From positions 112,421 to 176,420 of the forward strand of contig NZ_JADGEW010000003.1 of NCBI RefSeq assembly GCF_016744155.1: 64,000 nt of DNA, in the 5' to 3' direction. Both the position numbers and the translations under genes were made by a program. The DNA comes from Amphritea sp. GTDB lineage: Bacteria; Pseudomonadota; Gammaproteobacteria; Pseudomonadales; Balneatricaceae. Below the pieces are notes generated by a model, which worked only from the letters and a program-made list of their open reading frames with translations, did no database searches and was not told the DNA's origin. Positions 20,262 to 29,797 of this stretch are shown here, piece by piece. Each line of letters opens with the position of its first letter. Positions within the stretch are counted from its first letter, which is position 1.

Positions 20262-21044
20262 TTAAGAAGGCAGGATGTCCTGAATGTCTCGGGCCGCTTT
20301 CTGCAGGCTCGGAAGAATCCTCTCAATGAGCTCTTCTTCACTGATTCTGGCGGCCTGAGTACCGACGTTAATCGCTGCGACAATCTGTCCTCTGGAGTTG
20401 CGTATAGGTACTGCAACAGACCTCAGACCTAGCTCCAGCTCCTGGCAAACGATGGAATATCCGTCGGTATGGACCTGTTTTAGGCTGTCTTTTATTTGAT
20501 CCCGATCAATCAAGGTGAATTCTGTGTATTTCTTCAGTTGGGTGTTTTTCAGGATCTCATCGATCTCCTGATCACTCTTGCTGGCTAGCAGAACTCTACC
20601 CATTGAGGTCACGAATGCAGGTAGTCGGGTACCGACATTCAGAGTCACTGACATGATGTGATGGGTCAGGAAACGGGCGATATAAACCACGTCAAAACCA
20701 TCCATTACAGATACTGAGCAAGACTCTCCTGTCTCATGGCTAACCCGCTCGATAAATGGCTGAACCGTATCAACAATGGGCTGTGAGGCCAGATAGGAAT
20801 ACCCCAGCTCAAGAATTTTTGGTGATAACCAGAATAGCTTGCTGTCACTTTCTACATACCCTAACGCGTGCAGAGTAAATAGAAACCGACGGGCGGTCGC
20901 CCGGCTCAGGCTAGTACGCTTGGCTACGTCTGTCAGGGTTAACCGGCCGTTCTCCTTATCGAAGGCCTGGATCACGGTTAAGCCTCTTGCAAGGGACGTA
21001 ACAAAATCTTTCATCTCAGAAAGGCTTGACAAATCTTCGGTCAT
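20262..21044 (-). CDS. IclR-family transcriptional regulator, PcaR/PobR-like
   Basis: 260 residues. N-terminal winged helix (VTSLARGLTVIQAFDKENGRLTLTD … SRATARRFLFTLHALGYV) and C-terminal ligand-binding domain; this wording of the helix-turn-helix is typical of the PcaR/PcaU/PobR branch that controls beta-ketoadipate genes, with protocatechuate, 4-hydroxybenzoate or 3-oxoadipate as inducers. It is divergent from the hydroquinone dioxygenase operon with a tandem operator between. The inducer cannot be read from sequence. Confidence 0.88.
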   Translation of the reverse strand: MTEDLSSLSEMKDFVTSLARGLTVIQAFDKENGRLTLTDVAKRTSLSRATARRFLFTLHALGYVESDSKLFWLSPKILELGYSYLASQPIVDTVQPFIERVSHETGESCSVSVMDGFDVVYIARFLTHHIMSVTLNVGTRLPAFVTSMGRVLLASKSDQEIDEILKNTQLKKYTEFTLIDRDQIKDSLKQVHTDGYSIVCQELELGLRSVAVPIRNSRGQIVAAINVGTQAARISEEELIERILPSLQKAARDIQDILPS

Positions 21045-21065
21045 TGCTCAATATCCATACTAGTT

Positions 21066-21100
21066 GTTCGCATAGTGATATCTTAGTTCGCCAAGCGAAC
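21066..21100. promoter_or_regulatory. Tandem operator between iclR gene and hydroquinone operon
   Basis: One clear palindrome GTTCGCCAAGCGAAC and one degenerate copy GTTCGCATAGTGATA starting 20 bp earlier. Same half-site GTTCG and nearly the same phasing as at the porin and BKACE promoters. It lies 72 bp before the dioxygenase start codon and 22 bp from the regulator start, so it can serve both genes. Confidence 0.68.
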
Positions 21101-21171
21101 AAAATAAAGCTCAAAATATTACATATAACAAGAAATGGGCCCCTACAGCCCAAATCCGCAAGGAGAAGAAC

Positions 21172-21672
21172 ATGTCTGCTGAATATAAAACAGTCTTCGC
21201 ATCCATTGATGACTACCGTAAAGGTGGTGTTCATTGCCTGAATGAAGATCCTAAGCGTTACGTATTTTCAAACTTGTACGAGGTAGCAGCTACCAACGCG
21301 CCCTATGATCGCATAGTCGTTGCTAAAAATCTGGATTATACCATCGAAGCGGCTCGTGCGGAGGGGACGTCTGACTGGATGGTGTGTGCCCATGATGAGT
21401 TTGTAGTGGCGATGGATTATGACGTAGAAGTGCACTTCGTAAAACTAGCAGACGACAGTATCGTTGATGAGGACAAAGATGGCTTCGTGACTCTGCAGGG
21501 CAATCCTGATGGTCAGAAAATGGGCCGTATTCTTATGACGCGTGGTCACCAGGCACTGTTGCCGGAAAAGACCGCTTATCGCTTTCACTCCAATAAGCCG
21601 GCAACCCTGATGCTGCAATCGATTCTCGGTGAAGAGACTATAGAGAAGTGGGCTGATATCTGCCTCAAGTGA
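21172..21672 (+). CDS. hapC: Hydroquinone 1,2-dioxygenase, small subunit
   Basis: 166 residues, close in size to the roughly 18-kDa small (alpha) subunit of the two-component hydroquinone dioxygenases HapCD/PnpCD. Features include the VCAHDEFVVAMDYDVEVHFVKL strand region and GRILMTRGHQALLPEKTAYRF, resembling a cupin-like subunit. The pair opens hydroquinone to 4-hydroxymuconic semialdehyde using Fe(II). A strong AAGGAG lies before ATG. It begins a plus-strand operon that runs to about 34.5 kb. Confidence 0.85.
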   Translation: MSAEYKTVFASIDDYRKGGVHCLNEDPKRYVFSNLYEVAATNAPYDRIVVAKNLDYTIEAARAEGTSDWMVCAHDEFVVAMDYDVEVHFVKLADDSIVDEDKDGFVTLQGNPDGQKMGRILMTRGHQALLPEKTAYRFHSNKPATLMLQSILGEETIEKWADICLK

Positions 21673-21718
21673 ATCCTGACTATAGCCAATCCAGTATAAG
21701 AATAAAGAGAGTTTAATC

Positions 21719-22696
21719 ATGAATACCAATCTGAAACCGACAATTGATAATACCCAGACAGGTTATGAGTCTTTTAAAATCGGTAACTTTACATTCGATC
21801 GTGACGAGTACTTTGCTTACATAAGCTGCCCTAATGGCGAGCATATGATGTCGATCGACGCTTTTCTCCGTGCAATGATGCGTGATGTTGCCTGGGGCTT
21901 TTTCTATGGCACTGTTGCCTTTGATGATGTCTTCGGTACGACTAACCATTACGGCAATGTCGATGTGTTTATCGGATCTCAACATGCTGAGTGGACTAAA
22001 GCTGAGCGTGATTACCTGGAAAACTTTAAGTCTGATGAGCTGATGGATGTTTTCAAAGCTTTGTTGTCCGATTGGACCAATGAAGGCTTTGATCCATTCG
22101 CTGCGCCTCAGGAAACGGGTAATGCATGGGGTCGTAATAATGGTAATGAAGATAAACTGATCTCACGTCAGCGTGAGGTTGCCAAGCGGATGGTCGGTAT
22201 CCCGGGTGATGCACCGCTGCGTAGTGATGAAAATGGCTATCCGGTTAATCGTGCTTTTGCCGATGTTGATCAGAGCCAACCGGTTATTGAAGCAGAGCCA
22301 GGCTTCGAAGGTGAACTACACGCTTATAACTTCTTCGCTTTTCTGTCGCGTTCTGATGTTACCTGGAACCCATCCATTGTTTCTGTCGTGCGTCAGAGTT
22401 TGTTTTGTCCTACCACTGAAGAATATATTCTGCCAATTGATCACGGAAATGACCGGGTTGAGTGGTTTATTCAGATTTCAGACGAGATTGTCTGGGACAT
22501 TAAAGATGGTAAGACTAGTGCGCCGTTAGCCACCGTTACAATGCGTGCGGGTGATGTATCTGCACAACCTGCTGATATTCGCCACCAAGGTCAATCTCCA
22601 AAGCGTTCTATGTTGCTGGTTTGGGAAAATGGTTCGCCTGAAATCATGGATATGATTAAAGACGGTACCGTCCCAATCGTACCGGTAACTTTTTAA
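21719..22696 (+). CDS. hapD: Hydroquinone 1,2-dioxygenase, large subunit
   Basis: 325 residues, matching the roughly 38-kDa large (beta) subunit of HapCD/PnpCD. Blocks such as YFAYISCPNGEHMMSIDAFLRAMMRDVAWGFFYG, FYGTVAFDDVFGTTNHYG and the C-terminal cupin-like AGDVSAQPADIRHQGQSPKRSMLLVWENG are consistent; histidines and an acidic residue in these are candidate iron ligands. Paired with the small subunit 46 bp upstream and followed by the expected semialdehyde dehydrogenase. The identification rests on recall of the family plus gene order. Confidence 0.86.
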   Translation: MNTNLKPTIDNTQTGYESFKIGNFTFDRDEYFAYISCPNGEHMMSIDAFLRAMMRDVAWGFFYGTVAFDDVFGTTNHYGNVDVFIGSQHAEWTKAERDYLENFKSDELMDVFKALLSDWTNEGFDPFAAPQETGNAWGRNNGNEDKLISRQREVAKRMVGIPGDAPLRSDENGYPVNRAFADVDQSQPVIEAEPGFEGELHAYNFFAFLSRSDVTWNPSIVSVVRQSLFCPTTEEYILPIDHGNDRVEWFIQISDEIVWDIKDGKTSAPLATVTMRAGDVSAQPADIRHQGQSPKRSMLLVWENGSPEIMDMIKDGTVPIVPVTF

Positions 22697-22712
22697 TATA
22701 GGTAGCAACGCT

Positions 22713-24182
22713 ATGCATATCCAAAACAAAATGCTGATTAATGGTGAGTGGGTTGATGCCCTCGATGGTGCAACTATTGATGTGGTTAATCCCCATGATG
22801 GTTCATTGATCACTAAGCTTGCAGAAGCTAAAGAAGCTGATGTGGATCGTGCAGTTGCAGCAGCAAAGGCAGCGTACCCTTCCTGGGGTGCGTTGCAAGC
22901 CTCTGAACGGGGTCATCTGCTGCTGAAACTAGCCGATAAAATTGAAGAGTGTGCTGAGGAATTGGCACAGCTGGAGTCTCTTGATACGGGGCATCCTATT
23001 CGTGATACCCGAAATCTTGATGTAAAACGAACCGCCTTTTGCTTTCGTTATTTTGGTGGTATGGCTGACAAACTGGAAGGTACAACTATTCCGGTTGAAG
23101 AGGGCTTCCTGAACTATACCAGCCGAGAGCCAATTGGTGTTGTGGGTCAGATAGTTCCCTGGAATTTCCCATTAATGTTTACCAGCTGGAAGATGGCGCC
23201 GGCATTGGCAGCGGGTAACACAGTCGTGATTAAACCGTCTGAAATTACGCCACTGTCTACTCTGCGTATCGCTGAACTGATGCTGGAAGTGGGTTTCCCA
23301 CCAGGTGTAGTCAATGTGATTGTGGGCTATGGCCATACGGCGGGTGCGTGTCTTTCAGAGCATGAAGATGTGGGCAAAATCGCCTTCACGGGTTCCACCG
23401 CAACAGGTCAGCGTATCGTGCAGGCTTCGGCAGGAAACCTGAAGAAAGTTCAGCTGGAACTCGGTGGTAAAGGCGCCAATATCATCTTCGAAGATGCTGA
23501 TATCCAGAAAGCTGTAGGCGGTAGCGCATGGGCGATCTTCCATAATCAGGGACAGGCTTGTATTGCCGGTTCCCGCATTATTATTCATGAAAGTATTGCC
23601 GATGAGTTTCTGGATAAGTTTGTCGCTCTTGCAAGCTCTATTCGTCTTGGAGATCCAAGTAACCCTGAAACTGAGATGGGTCCGCTGACGTCAAAATTGC
23701 ACCAGGAACGTGTACTGGAATATTGCGAGATTGCACGTCAGGAAGGTGGTGAAATTCTGCTGGGTGGTAAGAAACCTTCCGACCCAGCGCTAGCAAATGG
23801 TTGTTATGTAGAGCCAACAATTGTTCGGGGCAAAGCGACTGATCGAATTGCTCAAGAAGAAGTATTTGGCCCCTTTGTAACTGTCATTACCTTTAAGGAT
23901 GACGAAGAAGCCTTAGCGATTGCTAACGGTACTGAATATGGCCTTGGGTCAGGACTGTGGACTAAAGATATCAGCCGTGCACATAAATTTGCCCGTGAAA
24001 TTCATGCCGGAATGGTATGGATCAACTGTTATAAGCGTGTTCATCCTGCCAGCCCGTTTGGTGGTATGGGCAAGTCTGGTTATGGCCGTGAAATGGGCTT
24101 CGAGGTGATGCGCGAGTACACCCAGGTTAAGTCTGTGTGGGTCAATATCGACGCTAAGATTCCACCTTTCTACCAGCGCTAA
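22713..24182 (+). CDS. hapE: 4-hydroxymuconic semialdehyde dehydrogenase (aldehyde dehydrogenase family)
   Basis: 489-residue aldehyde dehydrogenase. Catalytic glutamate in LELGGKGANI and catalytic cysteine in QGQACIAGSR; NAD(P)-binding FTGST and PWNFPL are present. In the hydroquinone route this step oxidises 4-hydroxymuconic semialdehyde to maleylacetate. The substrate is inferred from its place directly after the dioxygenase genes and before maleylacetate reductase. Confidence 0.85.
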   Translation: MHIQNKMLINGEWVDALDGATIDVVNPHDGSLITKLAEAKEADVDRAVAAAKAAYPSWGALQASERGHLLLKLADKIEECAEELAQLESLDTGHPIRDTRNLDVKRTAFCFRYFGGMADKLEGTTIPVEEGFLNYTSREPIGVVGQIVPWNFPLMFTSWKMAPALAAGNTVVIKPSEITPLSTLRIAELMLEVGFPPGVVNVIVGYGHTAGACLSEHEDVGKIAFTGSTATGQRIVQASAGNLKKVQLELGGKGANIIFEDADIQKAVGGSAWAIFHNQGQACIAGSRIIIHESIADEFLDKFVALASSIRLGDPSNPETEMGPLTSKLHQERVLEYCEIARQEGGEILLGGKKPSDPALANGCYVEPTIVRGKATDRIAQEEVFGPFVTVITFKDDEEALAIANGTEYGLGSGLWTKDISRAHKFAREIHAGMVWINCYKRVHPASPFGGMGKSGYGREMGFEVMREYTQVKSVWVNIDAKIPPFYQR

Positions 24183-24221
24183 GCCAGTTTGAAGCAAAGT
24201 AACTTTAGAACGGAAAATGTT

Positions 24222-25076
24222 ATGGCCAAGATAACAACATTAAAAGCCGCCGTTTCCGAGCTGATCGATAATGGTGATTCGGTAGCTCTGGAGGGATTCA
24301 CTCATTTGATTCCTTATGCCGCTGGTCACGAAATAATCCGTCAGAAAAAGCAGGATCTGACCATTATCCGGATGACCCCGGATGTGATCTACGATCAGCT
24401 GATCGGCATGGGTTGTGTTCGAAAAATGATCTTTTCATGGGGAGGGAATCCGGGGGTCGGCTCGCTGTACCGGTTCCGCGATGCGGTAGAGAAAGGCTGG
24501 CCGCAGCCTCTGGAGATAGAAGAGCATTCCCACGCGGATATGGCAAATGCCTATGAAGCAGGGGCCGCCAATCTACCTTTTGCGACTCTGCGCGCCTACA
24601 TTGGCTGCGATCTGCCGAAGTACAATCGTACGATTAAGCAGATTGAGTGTCCGTTTACCGGAGAGAAACTGGCGGCGGTACCTGCGATTCGACCGGATGT
24701 TACGGTGATCCATGCTCAGCAAGCTGACCGTAAGGGCAACGTGTTGTTGTGGGGCATTGTTGGGGTGCAGAAGCAAGCGGTTCTGGCCGCAAAAAAGGTG
24801 ATCGTCACCGTGGAAGAGGTGGTTGATAAGCTAGAGCCTCATGCCAATCAGACGGTTATTCCCGGGTGGGTAATCGATGCGGTATGCGAGATTCCTGGTG
24901 GTGCGTTTCCTTCATATGCACAGGGCTATTCAACTAGGAATAACGCTTTTTACCAGCAATGGGATGTTATTGCCCGGGACAGGGAAACATTTTCTCTGTG
25001 GATGGAACGCCATGTACTTGATACTGAAAATTTTGCCCAGTTTAAGGACAGCATCGGTGTAAGGAGTGTGGCATGA
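24222..25076 (+). CDS. pcaI: 3-oxoadipate CoA-transferase, subunit A
   Basis: 284 residues from MAKITTLKAAV (the earlier ATG at 24189 has no ribosome site). It has the family I CoA-transferase alpha-subunit fold: VALEGFTHLIPYAAGHEIIRQ at the start and SWGGNPGVGS loop. It is closer to the CatI/PcaI-like glutaconate-type subunits (about 280 residues) than to short PcaI. With subunit B it activates 3-oxoadipate with CoA from succinyl-CoA. The stop overlaps the next start. Confidence 0.85.
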   Translation: MAKITTLKAAVSELIDNGDSVALEGFTHLIPYAAGHEIIRQKKQDLTIIRMTPDVIYDQLIGMGCVRKMIFSWGGNPGVGSLYRFRDAVEKGWPQPLEIEEHSHADMANAYEAGAANLPFATLRAYIGCDLPKYNRTIKQIECPFTGEKLAAVPAIRPDVTVIHAQQADRKGNVLLWGIVGVQKQAVLAAKKVIVTVEEVVDKLEPHANQTVIPGWVIDAVCEIPGGAFPSYAQGYSTRNNAFYQQWDVIARDRETFSLWMERHVLDTENFAQFKDSIGVRSVA

Positions 25077-25849
25077 ATGCGCAGTATTCCTCTTCGGAGA
25101 TGATGACAATTGCTGCATCCCGACTGCTGCAAAACGGACAGGTCTGTTTTGTCGGTATTGGTCAGCCAAGTGCCGCCGCAAATCTGGCCCGTCTTACCAG
25201 TACCCCAGATATCGTGCTTATTTATGAATCCGGCACCATCGGCACCAAGCCTGATGTTCTGCCTTTGTCTATAGGCGATGGAGAGCTTTCTGAAACGGCG
25301 GATCTGGTGGTCTCGGTACCTGAAATGTTTCGATACTGGTTACAAGGTGGTCATGTTGATATTGGTTTTTTGGGTGCTGCTCAAATTGACCGTTTTGCCA
25401 ATATTAATACCACTGTTATTGGTGATTACAACAACCCAAAAGTGAGACTGCCCGGTGCTGGTGGAGCACCTGAGATAAGTACAAATTGTAAAGAAATACT
25501 GATTATTCTGAAGCAGAGTTCTCGGGCGTTTGTAGAGCAGTTAAGTTTCATCACATCACCGGGTTTTATGGAAGGCGGTGACTCTCGGGAAGAGGCTGGC
25601 CTAACCAATAAAGGGCCTGTAGCTGTCATTACGGACTTAGGTGTTCTCGAACCAGATCCAGTAACTAAAGAGCTGGTGATGACGCATCTCCATGATGGGG
25701 TCACGGTAGATCAGGCTCGGGAAAGTACCGGCTGGGATCTGAAGTTTGCTGATCACTTACAAACAACGGAGTTGCCGACTGATGAAGAGCTTAAGGTCTT
25801 GCGGGACCTCAATGAAAGAACAGCAAAAGCCCATGCGGGAGCTGAATAA
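25073..25849 (+). CDS. pcaJ: 3-oxoadipate CoA-transferase, subunit B
   Basis: 258 residues; start ATG overlaps the stop of subunit A. LIYESGTIGTKPDVLPLSIGDGEL carries the beta-subunit signature, with the glutamate expected to bind CoA in the YESG segment. It is co-translated with subunit A and overlaps the maleylacetate reductase start by one base. Confidence 0.86.
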   Translation: MNAQYSSSEMMTIAASRLLQNGQVCFVGIGQPSAAANLARLTSTPDIVLIYESGTIGTKPDVLPLSIGDGELSETADLVVSVPEMFRYWLQGGHVDIGFLGAAQIDRFANINTTVIGDYNNPKVRLPGAGGAPEISTNCKEILIILKQSSRAFVEQLSFITSPGFMEGGDSREEAGLTNKGPVAVITDLGVLEPDPVTKELVMTHLHDGVTVDQARESTGWDLKFADHLQTTELPTDEELKVLRDLNERTAKAHAGAE

Positions 25850-26919
25850 TGTTAGATTTTAATTATAACGCACTATCGGGTCGGGTCATTTTTGGTCCGG
25901 GCAAATTGTCACAAACAAGAGCCGAAGCCGAAGCGCTTGGTATGACTAAAGTGCTGGTTCTTAGTACGCCGCATCAGCGAGATCTGGCTGAAAATGTTGC
26001 CGACCTGTTGGGTGATCTGGTAACTGGGATCTACGATCAGGCGGTGATGCATGTTCCGGTTGAAACTATTGCCGATGTAATGGACGTCGTGAGTCAGTTG
26101 GAAATCGACGGCTGCGTATCTATCGGTGGAGGTTCTACTGTTGGTCTGGCTAAGGCAATTGCGCTGGAAAGCGGCCTGCCTATTCTGGCAATTCCTACTA
26201 CCTATGCTGGTTCAGAAATGACCCCGGTCTGGGGTATGACCAAAGATGGTATTAAGACTACCGGCAGAGATCCCAGAGTTTTGCCTAAGACCGTGATCTA
26301 CGATCCTGAGTTAACAGTGGGATTACCTGATTTTATCTCCGGGCCAAGTGGCCTGAATGCTATCGCACATTGTGTTGAAGCGCTTTATTCCGAAACCCAG
26401 AATCCGGTGACTTCACTGATGGCGGAAGAGGGGATTAGGGCGCTGGGAGAGAGTCTGCCGGTTATCGTAAAGCAGCCAGATAATATGGAAGCCCGGGCGA
26501 AAGCACTATATGGAGCTTGGTTGTCAGGCACTGTTCTGGGTGCTGTCGGTATGGCGATTCACCACAAGCTTTGCCATACCCTGGGCGGCAGCTTCAATCT
26601 GCCCCATGCAGAAGTGCATACGGTCGTTATTCCACATGCCACCTATTTCAATCGTGATCATGCACCGCAGGCAATGTCAGCTATTGGCAGGGCGTTGAAT
26701 GTTGAAGCGGATGAAGCGGCAGGTGCCTTGTATGACCTTGCGGTAAGCATCGGTGCACCGGTGTCGCTGAAAGATATTGGAATGTTAGAAGGTGATCTGG
26801 AAAAGGCTGCAGATATTGCAACAACCAATCCATATTACAACCCGCGCGCGATAGAACGTGCCGGGGTGCGTGAATTACTAGAAAACGCTTATCGGGGTAC
26901 TCGCCCTGGTAGCGAATAA
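25849..26919 (+). CDS. Maleylacetate reductase
   Basis: 356-residue iron-type alcohol dehydrogenase. VSIGGGSTVGLAKAIALESGLPILAIPTTYAGSEMTPVWG is the NAD(P)-binding part highly typical of maleylacetate reductases, and AIHHKLCHTLGGSFNLPHAEVHTVVIPH holds the conserved histidines. Reduces maleylacetate to 3-oxoadipate, the point where the hydroquinone and hydroxyquinol routes join. Confidence 0.94.
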   Translation: MLDFNYNALSGRVIFGPGKLSQTRAEAEALGMTKVLVLSTPHQRDLAENVADLLGDLVTGIYDQAVMHVPVETIADVMDVVSQLEIDGCVSIGGGSTVGLAKAIALESGLPILAIPTTYAGSEMTPVWGMTKDGIKTTGRDPRVLPKTVIYDPELTVGLPDFISGPSGLNAIAHCVEALYSETQNPVTSLMAEEGIRALGESLPVIVKQPDNMEARAKALYGAWLSGTVLGAVGMAIHHKLCHTLGGSFNLPHAEVHTVVIPHATYFNRDHAPQAMSAIGRALNVEADEAAGALYDLAVSIGAPVSLKDIGMLEGDLEKAADIATTNPYYNPRAIERAGVRELLENAYRGTRPGSE

Positions 26920-26939
26920 ATATGTAAACGGAGAAAGCT

Positions 26940-28250
26940 ATGAAAGATAACAATAACAAGCGTCGCTTAGCTAATGGCCTTTCCCGCCGGAATTTTCTTA
27001 AAACATCCGGTGGATTAGTTGCAGGAGCTGCCCTCGTTGGCGGACTCGGATCAGCCCCTGCGTTTGCCAAACAACGTGTAATTAAGTTCGGCTATGTTAC
27101 CCCACAAACCGGACCACTGGCCCCATTTGCAGAAGCTGACAACTTCATTCTGAACGGTGTTCGGGAAAAACTCAAGAACGGGATTCAGATTGGTAGCCGG
27201 ACCTATCCGGTTGAGATTATCGTCAAAGATAGCCAGTCGAATCCCAATCGTGCGGCAGAAGTAGCTAATGAGCTTATTCTGTCGGATGAAGTTGATCTGA
27301 TGCTGGTGTCTTCAACCCCTGAAACCACTAACCCTGTTTCAGACCAGTGCGAGATTAATGAAGTACCTTGTATATCGACAGTTGCGCCTTGGCAACCGTG
27401 GTTCTTTACCCGTGGTGGTAAGCCGGAGACTGGATTTGAGTGGACCTACCATTTCTTCTGGGGATTGGAAGATGTGGTTGAGAACTACACCAATATGTGG
27501 GACAGCCTGAACACGAATAAAGTCGTTGCGGGTCTGTTCCCTAATGATGGTGATGGTAATGCCTGGGGTCATAAAGAACTTGGCTTCCCACCTGTGCTGG
27601 CGAAGAAAGGCTTTACCCTGGTGGATCCGGGTCGTTTCCAGAGTCTGACTGATGATTTCTCAGCCCAGATATCTGCTTACAAGAATGCAGATGCTGAAAT
27701 TGTTACTGGAGTGGTTATCCCACCGGATATGACAACTTTCTGGTCTCAAGCTAAGCAGCAGGGATTTAATCCGAAAGTTGCGTCGATCGGTAAGGGTATC
27801 TTGTTCCCATCGTCTGTTGAGTCGCTTGGCCAGGCTGCTCATAACCTTTCAACAGAAGTGTGGTGGAGTCCGAATCATCCATTTAACTCTTCTCTCACAG
27901 GGCAAAGCGCTCGTGAAATTGCAACCGGTTACACACAGTCAACGGGTAAACAGTGGACTCCGCCACTCGGTTTTACCCATGCGTTATTTGAATTGGCTGT
28001 GGATATTATGCAACGAGTTGACTCTCTGGGTGAAGCTGAAGCGATACGTGATGCTCTGCTGGCAACCGAACTGGATACAGTTGTTGGTCCTATTAGCTGG
28101 AAGAATGGTCCGGTGAAAAATGTGGCCAAAACTCCTCTGGTTGGTGGTCAGTGGCGACAGGGAGGAGACTTTATGTATGACCTGGTGATAACCAACAACC
28201 AGACGGCTCCGATGATTCCTGTAGCCAGTGATATGCAGCCGCTTTCTTAA
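26940..28250 (+). CDS. ABC transporter substrate-binding protein (HAAT family), Tat-exported
   Basis: 436-residue periplasmic binding protein of the branched-chain amino-acid/amide type (Peripla_BP_6). The N-terminus has a twin-arginine signal (SRRNFLK then a hydrophobic stretch ending SAPAFA). The mature part starts KFGYVTPQTGPLAPFAEAD. It is followed, after a 120-bp gap with a strong hairpin, by two ATPases and two permeases. The operon suggests an aromatic acid or phenolic ligand, though the family also binds amino acids, urea and amides. Confidence 0.88.
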   Translation: MKDNNNKRRLANGLSRRNFLKTSGGLVAGAALVGGLGSAPAFAKQRVIKFGYVTPQTGPLAPFAEADNFILNGVREKLKNGIQIGSRTYPVEIIVKDSQSNPNRAAEVANELILSDEVDLMLVSSTPETTNPVSDQCEINEVPCISTVAPWQPWFFTRGGKPETGFEWTYHFFWGLEDVVENYTNMWDSLNTNKVVAGLFPNDGDGNAWGHKELGFPPVLAKKGFTLVDPGRFQSLTDDFSAQISAYKNADAEIVTGVVIPPDMTTFWSQAKQQGFNPKVASIGKGILFPSSVESLGQAAHNLSTEVWWSPNHPFNSSLTGQSAREIATGYTQSTGKQWTPPLGFTHALFELAVDIMQRVDSLGEAEAIRDALLATELDTVVGPISWKNGPVKNVAKTPLVGGQWRQGGDFMYDLVITNNQTAPMIPVASDMQPLS

Positions 28251-28260
28251 CACTGTAATC

Positions 28261-28297
28261 GTTGCTCCGTAGCCCGTCCGGGTAACGGAGAAGCAAC
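28261..28297 (+). promoter_or_regulatory. Intercistronic hairpin after the binding-protein gene
   Basis: GTTGCT+CCGT pairs with ACGG+AGCAAC around an inner CCCG/CGGG hairpin, with a small bulge. There is no T run after it, so it is more likely an mRNA-stabilising or partial-termination element that sets the binding protein above the downstream ATPase and permease genes. Confidence 0.6.
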
Positions 28298-28370
28298 ACT
28301 ATTCCCTCTGTTCTGACAGTGCCCCAGGTACCGTCAGCGGGAAAGTGTTGCCTGATGACGAGGTAATAAC

Positions 28371-29099
28371 ATGCAACAAACACTGCTTGAATTAAATGAT
28401 GTGCACAAGAGCTTTGGCTCTTTTAAGGTGACGGATGGTATGAATCTGGCGCTGGATGAAGGTCAGGCTCTGGGCATTATCGGACCCAATGGTGCCGGTA
28501 AGAGTACCCTTTTTAATCTGATCGCCGGTGGTTTGAAACCGGATCAGGGGACGGTTGCTTTTGATGGTAAGGATGTCACTCAGCAACCGGTACATCAACG
28601 TTGCCATGCGGGTATTGGCCGTTCTTATCAGATCCCTCATCCGTTCGCTAATATGTCGGTTTTTGAAAATCTACTGGTAGGTGCTGCGTTTGGTACTCGC
28701 CGGAGTGAAGTTGATTGCTACGACGGCTGTATCGAAATACTACGTCGTACCGGGCTGCTGAAGAAAGCTAATAAGCCGGCGGGGTCTTTGACCTTGCTTG
28801 AACGGAAGAGGCTCGAAATGGCCCGGGCGCTGGCGACTGAGCCAAAATTACTATTGCTGGATGAAATTGCAGGCGGTCTGACCGAGCAAGAATGTCTGGC
28901 GCTGGTTGGCACGATTCAGGATATCCATGCAGCAGGCACCACGATTATTTGGATCGAACATATCGTTCACGCATTGCTCTCTGTAGTCGGTCGTCTGATG
29001 GTGATCGATTTCGGTAAAAAACTGGATGATGGTGACCCACAAGAGGTGATGGATAACCCTAAAGTTCAGGAAATTTACATGGGGATCAGTGCCGAATGA
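28371..29099 (+). CDS. ABC transporter ATPase, LivG type
   Basis: 242 residues. Walker A GPNGAGKST, Walker B LLLLDEIAGGL, and a degenerate signature (LTLLERKRLEMARAL) as common in LivG-type subunits. First ATPase of the HAAT importer; the stop overlaps the second ATPase start (ATGAG). Confidence 0.92.
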   Translation: MQQTLLELNDVHKSFGSFKVTDGMNLALDEGQALGIIGPNGAGKSTLFNLIAGGLKPDQGTVAFDGKDVTQQPVHQRCHAGIGRSYQIPHPFANMSVFENLLVGAAFGTRRSEVDCYDGCIEILRRTGLLKKANKPAGSLTLLERKRLEMARALATEPKLLLLDEIAGGLTEQECLALVGTIQDIHAAGTTIIWIEHIVHALLSVVGRLMVIDFGKKLDDGDPQEVMDNPKVQEIYMGISAE

Positions 29100-29794
29100 G
29101 TAGATTAAAAATACAAAACCTTACCGCAGGGTACGGTGACTTTCAGGCTCTTTTCGGAATCGATCTCGAGCTGAATGCAAAAGAGACCGTTGCCATCATA
29201 GGTTCAAATGGTGCGGGTAAATCAACATTTATGCGCTCTATCGCCGGCTTACTAAAAAACGCACCGGATGCGGTGCAGTTCAAAGGCGAGAACATAGGTG
29301 ACCTACCCGCTAATAAAGTAGTTGAAAAAGGCATCGCTCTGGTACCTGAAGGTCGACGCCTTTTTCCATCGCTTTCGGTGGAAGAAAATCTACTAATGGG
29401 TGCCTATAGCAAACGTAAAGGCCCCTGGAATCTGAATCGTATTTACGAGCTGTTTCCGATTCTGAAAGAGAAAAGAAATAATCCGGGTACCGCGCTCTCC
29501 GGCGGTCAACAGCAGATGGTCGCGATTGGTAGAGCGCTGATGTCGAACCCTGAATTGCTTCTGTGTGATGAGATTAGCCTAGGTCTGGCACCAACCACTG
29601 TTAAGGATATCTATAAGGCGTTTCCTGCAATTCAGGAAGATGGCACCACGGTATTAGTGGTCGAACAGGATATCAATCAGGCGATGGCAGTATCAGACCG
29701 CATTTATTGTTTTCAGGAAGGACGGGTATCCCTCGAAGGTAAGCCCGGTGAAGTGAGTAAGGATGACATTAAAGCTGCATATTTCGGGATGTGA
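29096..29794 (+). CDS. ABC transporter ATPase, LivF type
   Basis: 232 residues. Walker A GSNGAGKST, full signature ALSGGQQQMVAIGRAL, Walker B LLLCDEISLGLAP, and the LivF phrase VPEGRRLFPSLSVEENLLMGAY. Second ATPase of the importer, coupled to the first by a 4-bp overlap. Confidence 0.93.
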   Translation: MSRLKIQNLTAGYGDFQALFGIDLELNAKETVAIIGSNGAGKSTFMRSIAGLLKNAPDAVQFKGENIGDLPANKVVEKGIALVPEGRRLFPSLSVEENLLMGAYSKRKGPWNLNRIYELFPILKEKRNNPGTALSGGQQQMVAIGRALMSNPELLLCDEISLGLAPTTVKDIYKAFPAIQEDGTTVLVVEQDINQAMAVSDRIYCFQEGRVSLEGKPGEVSKDDIKAAYFGM

Positions 29795-29797
29795 TTT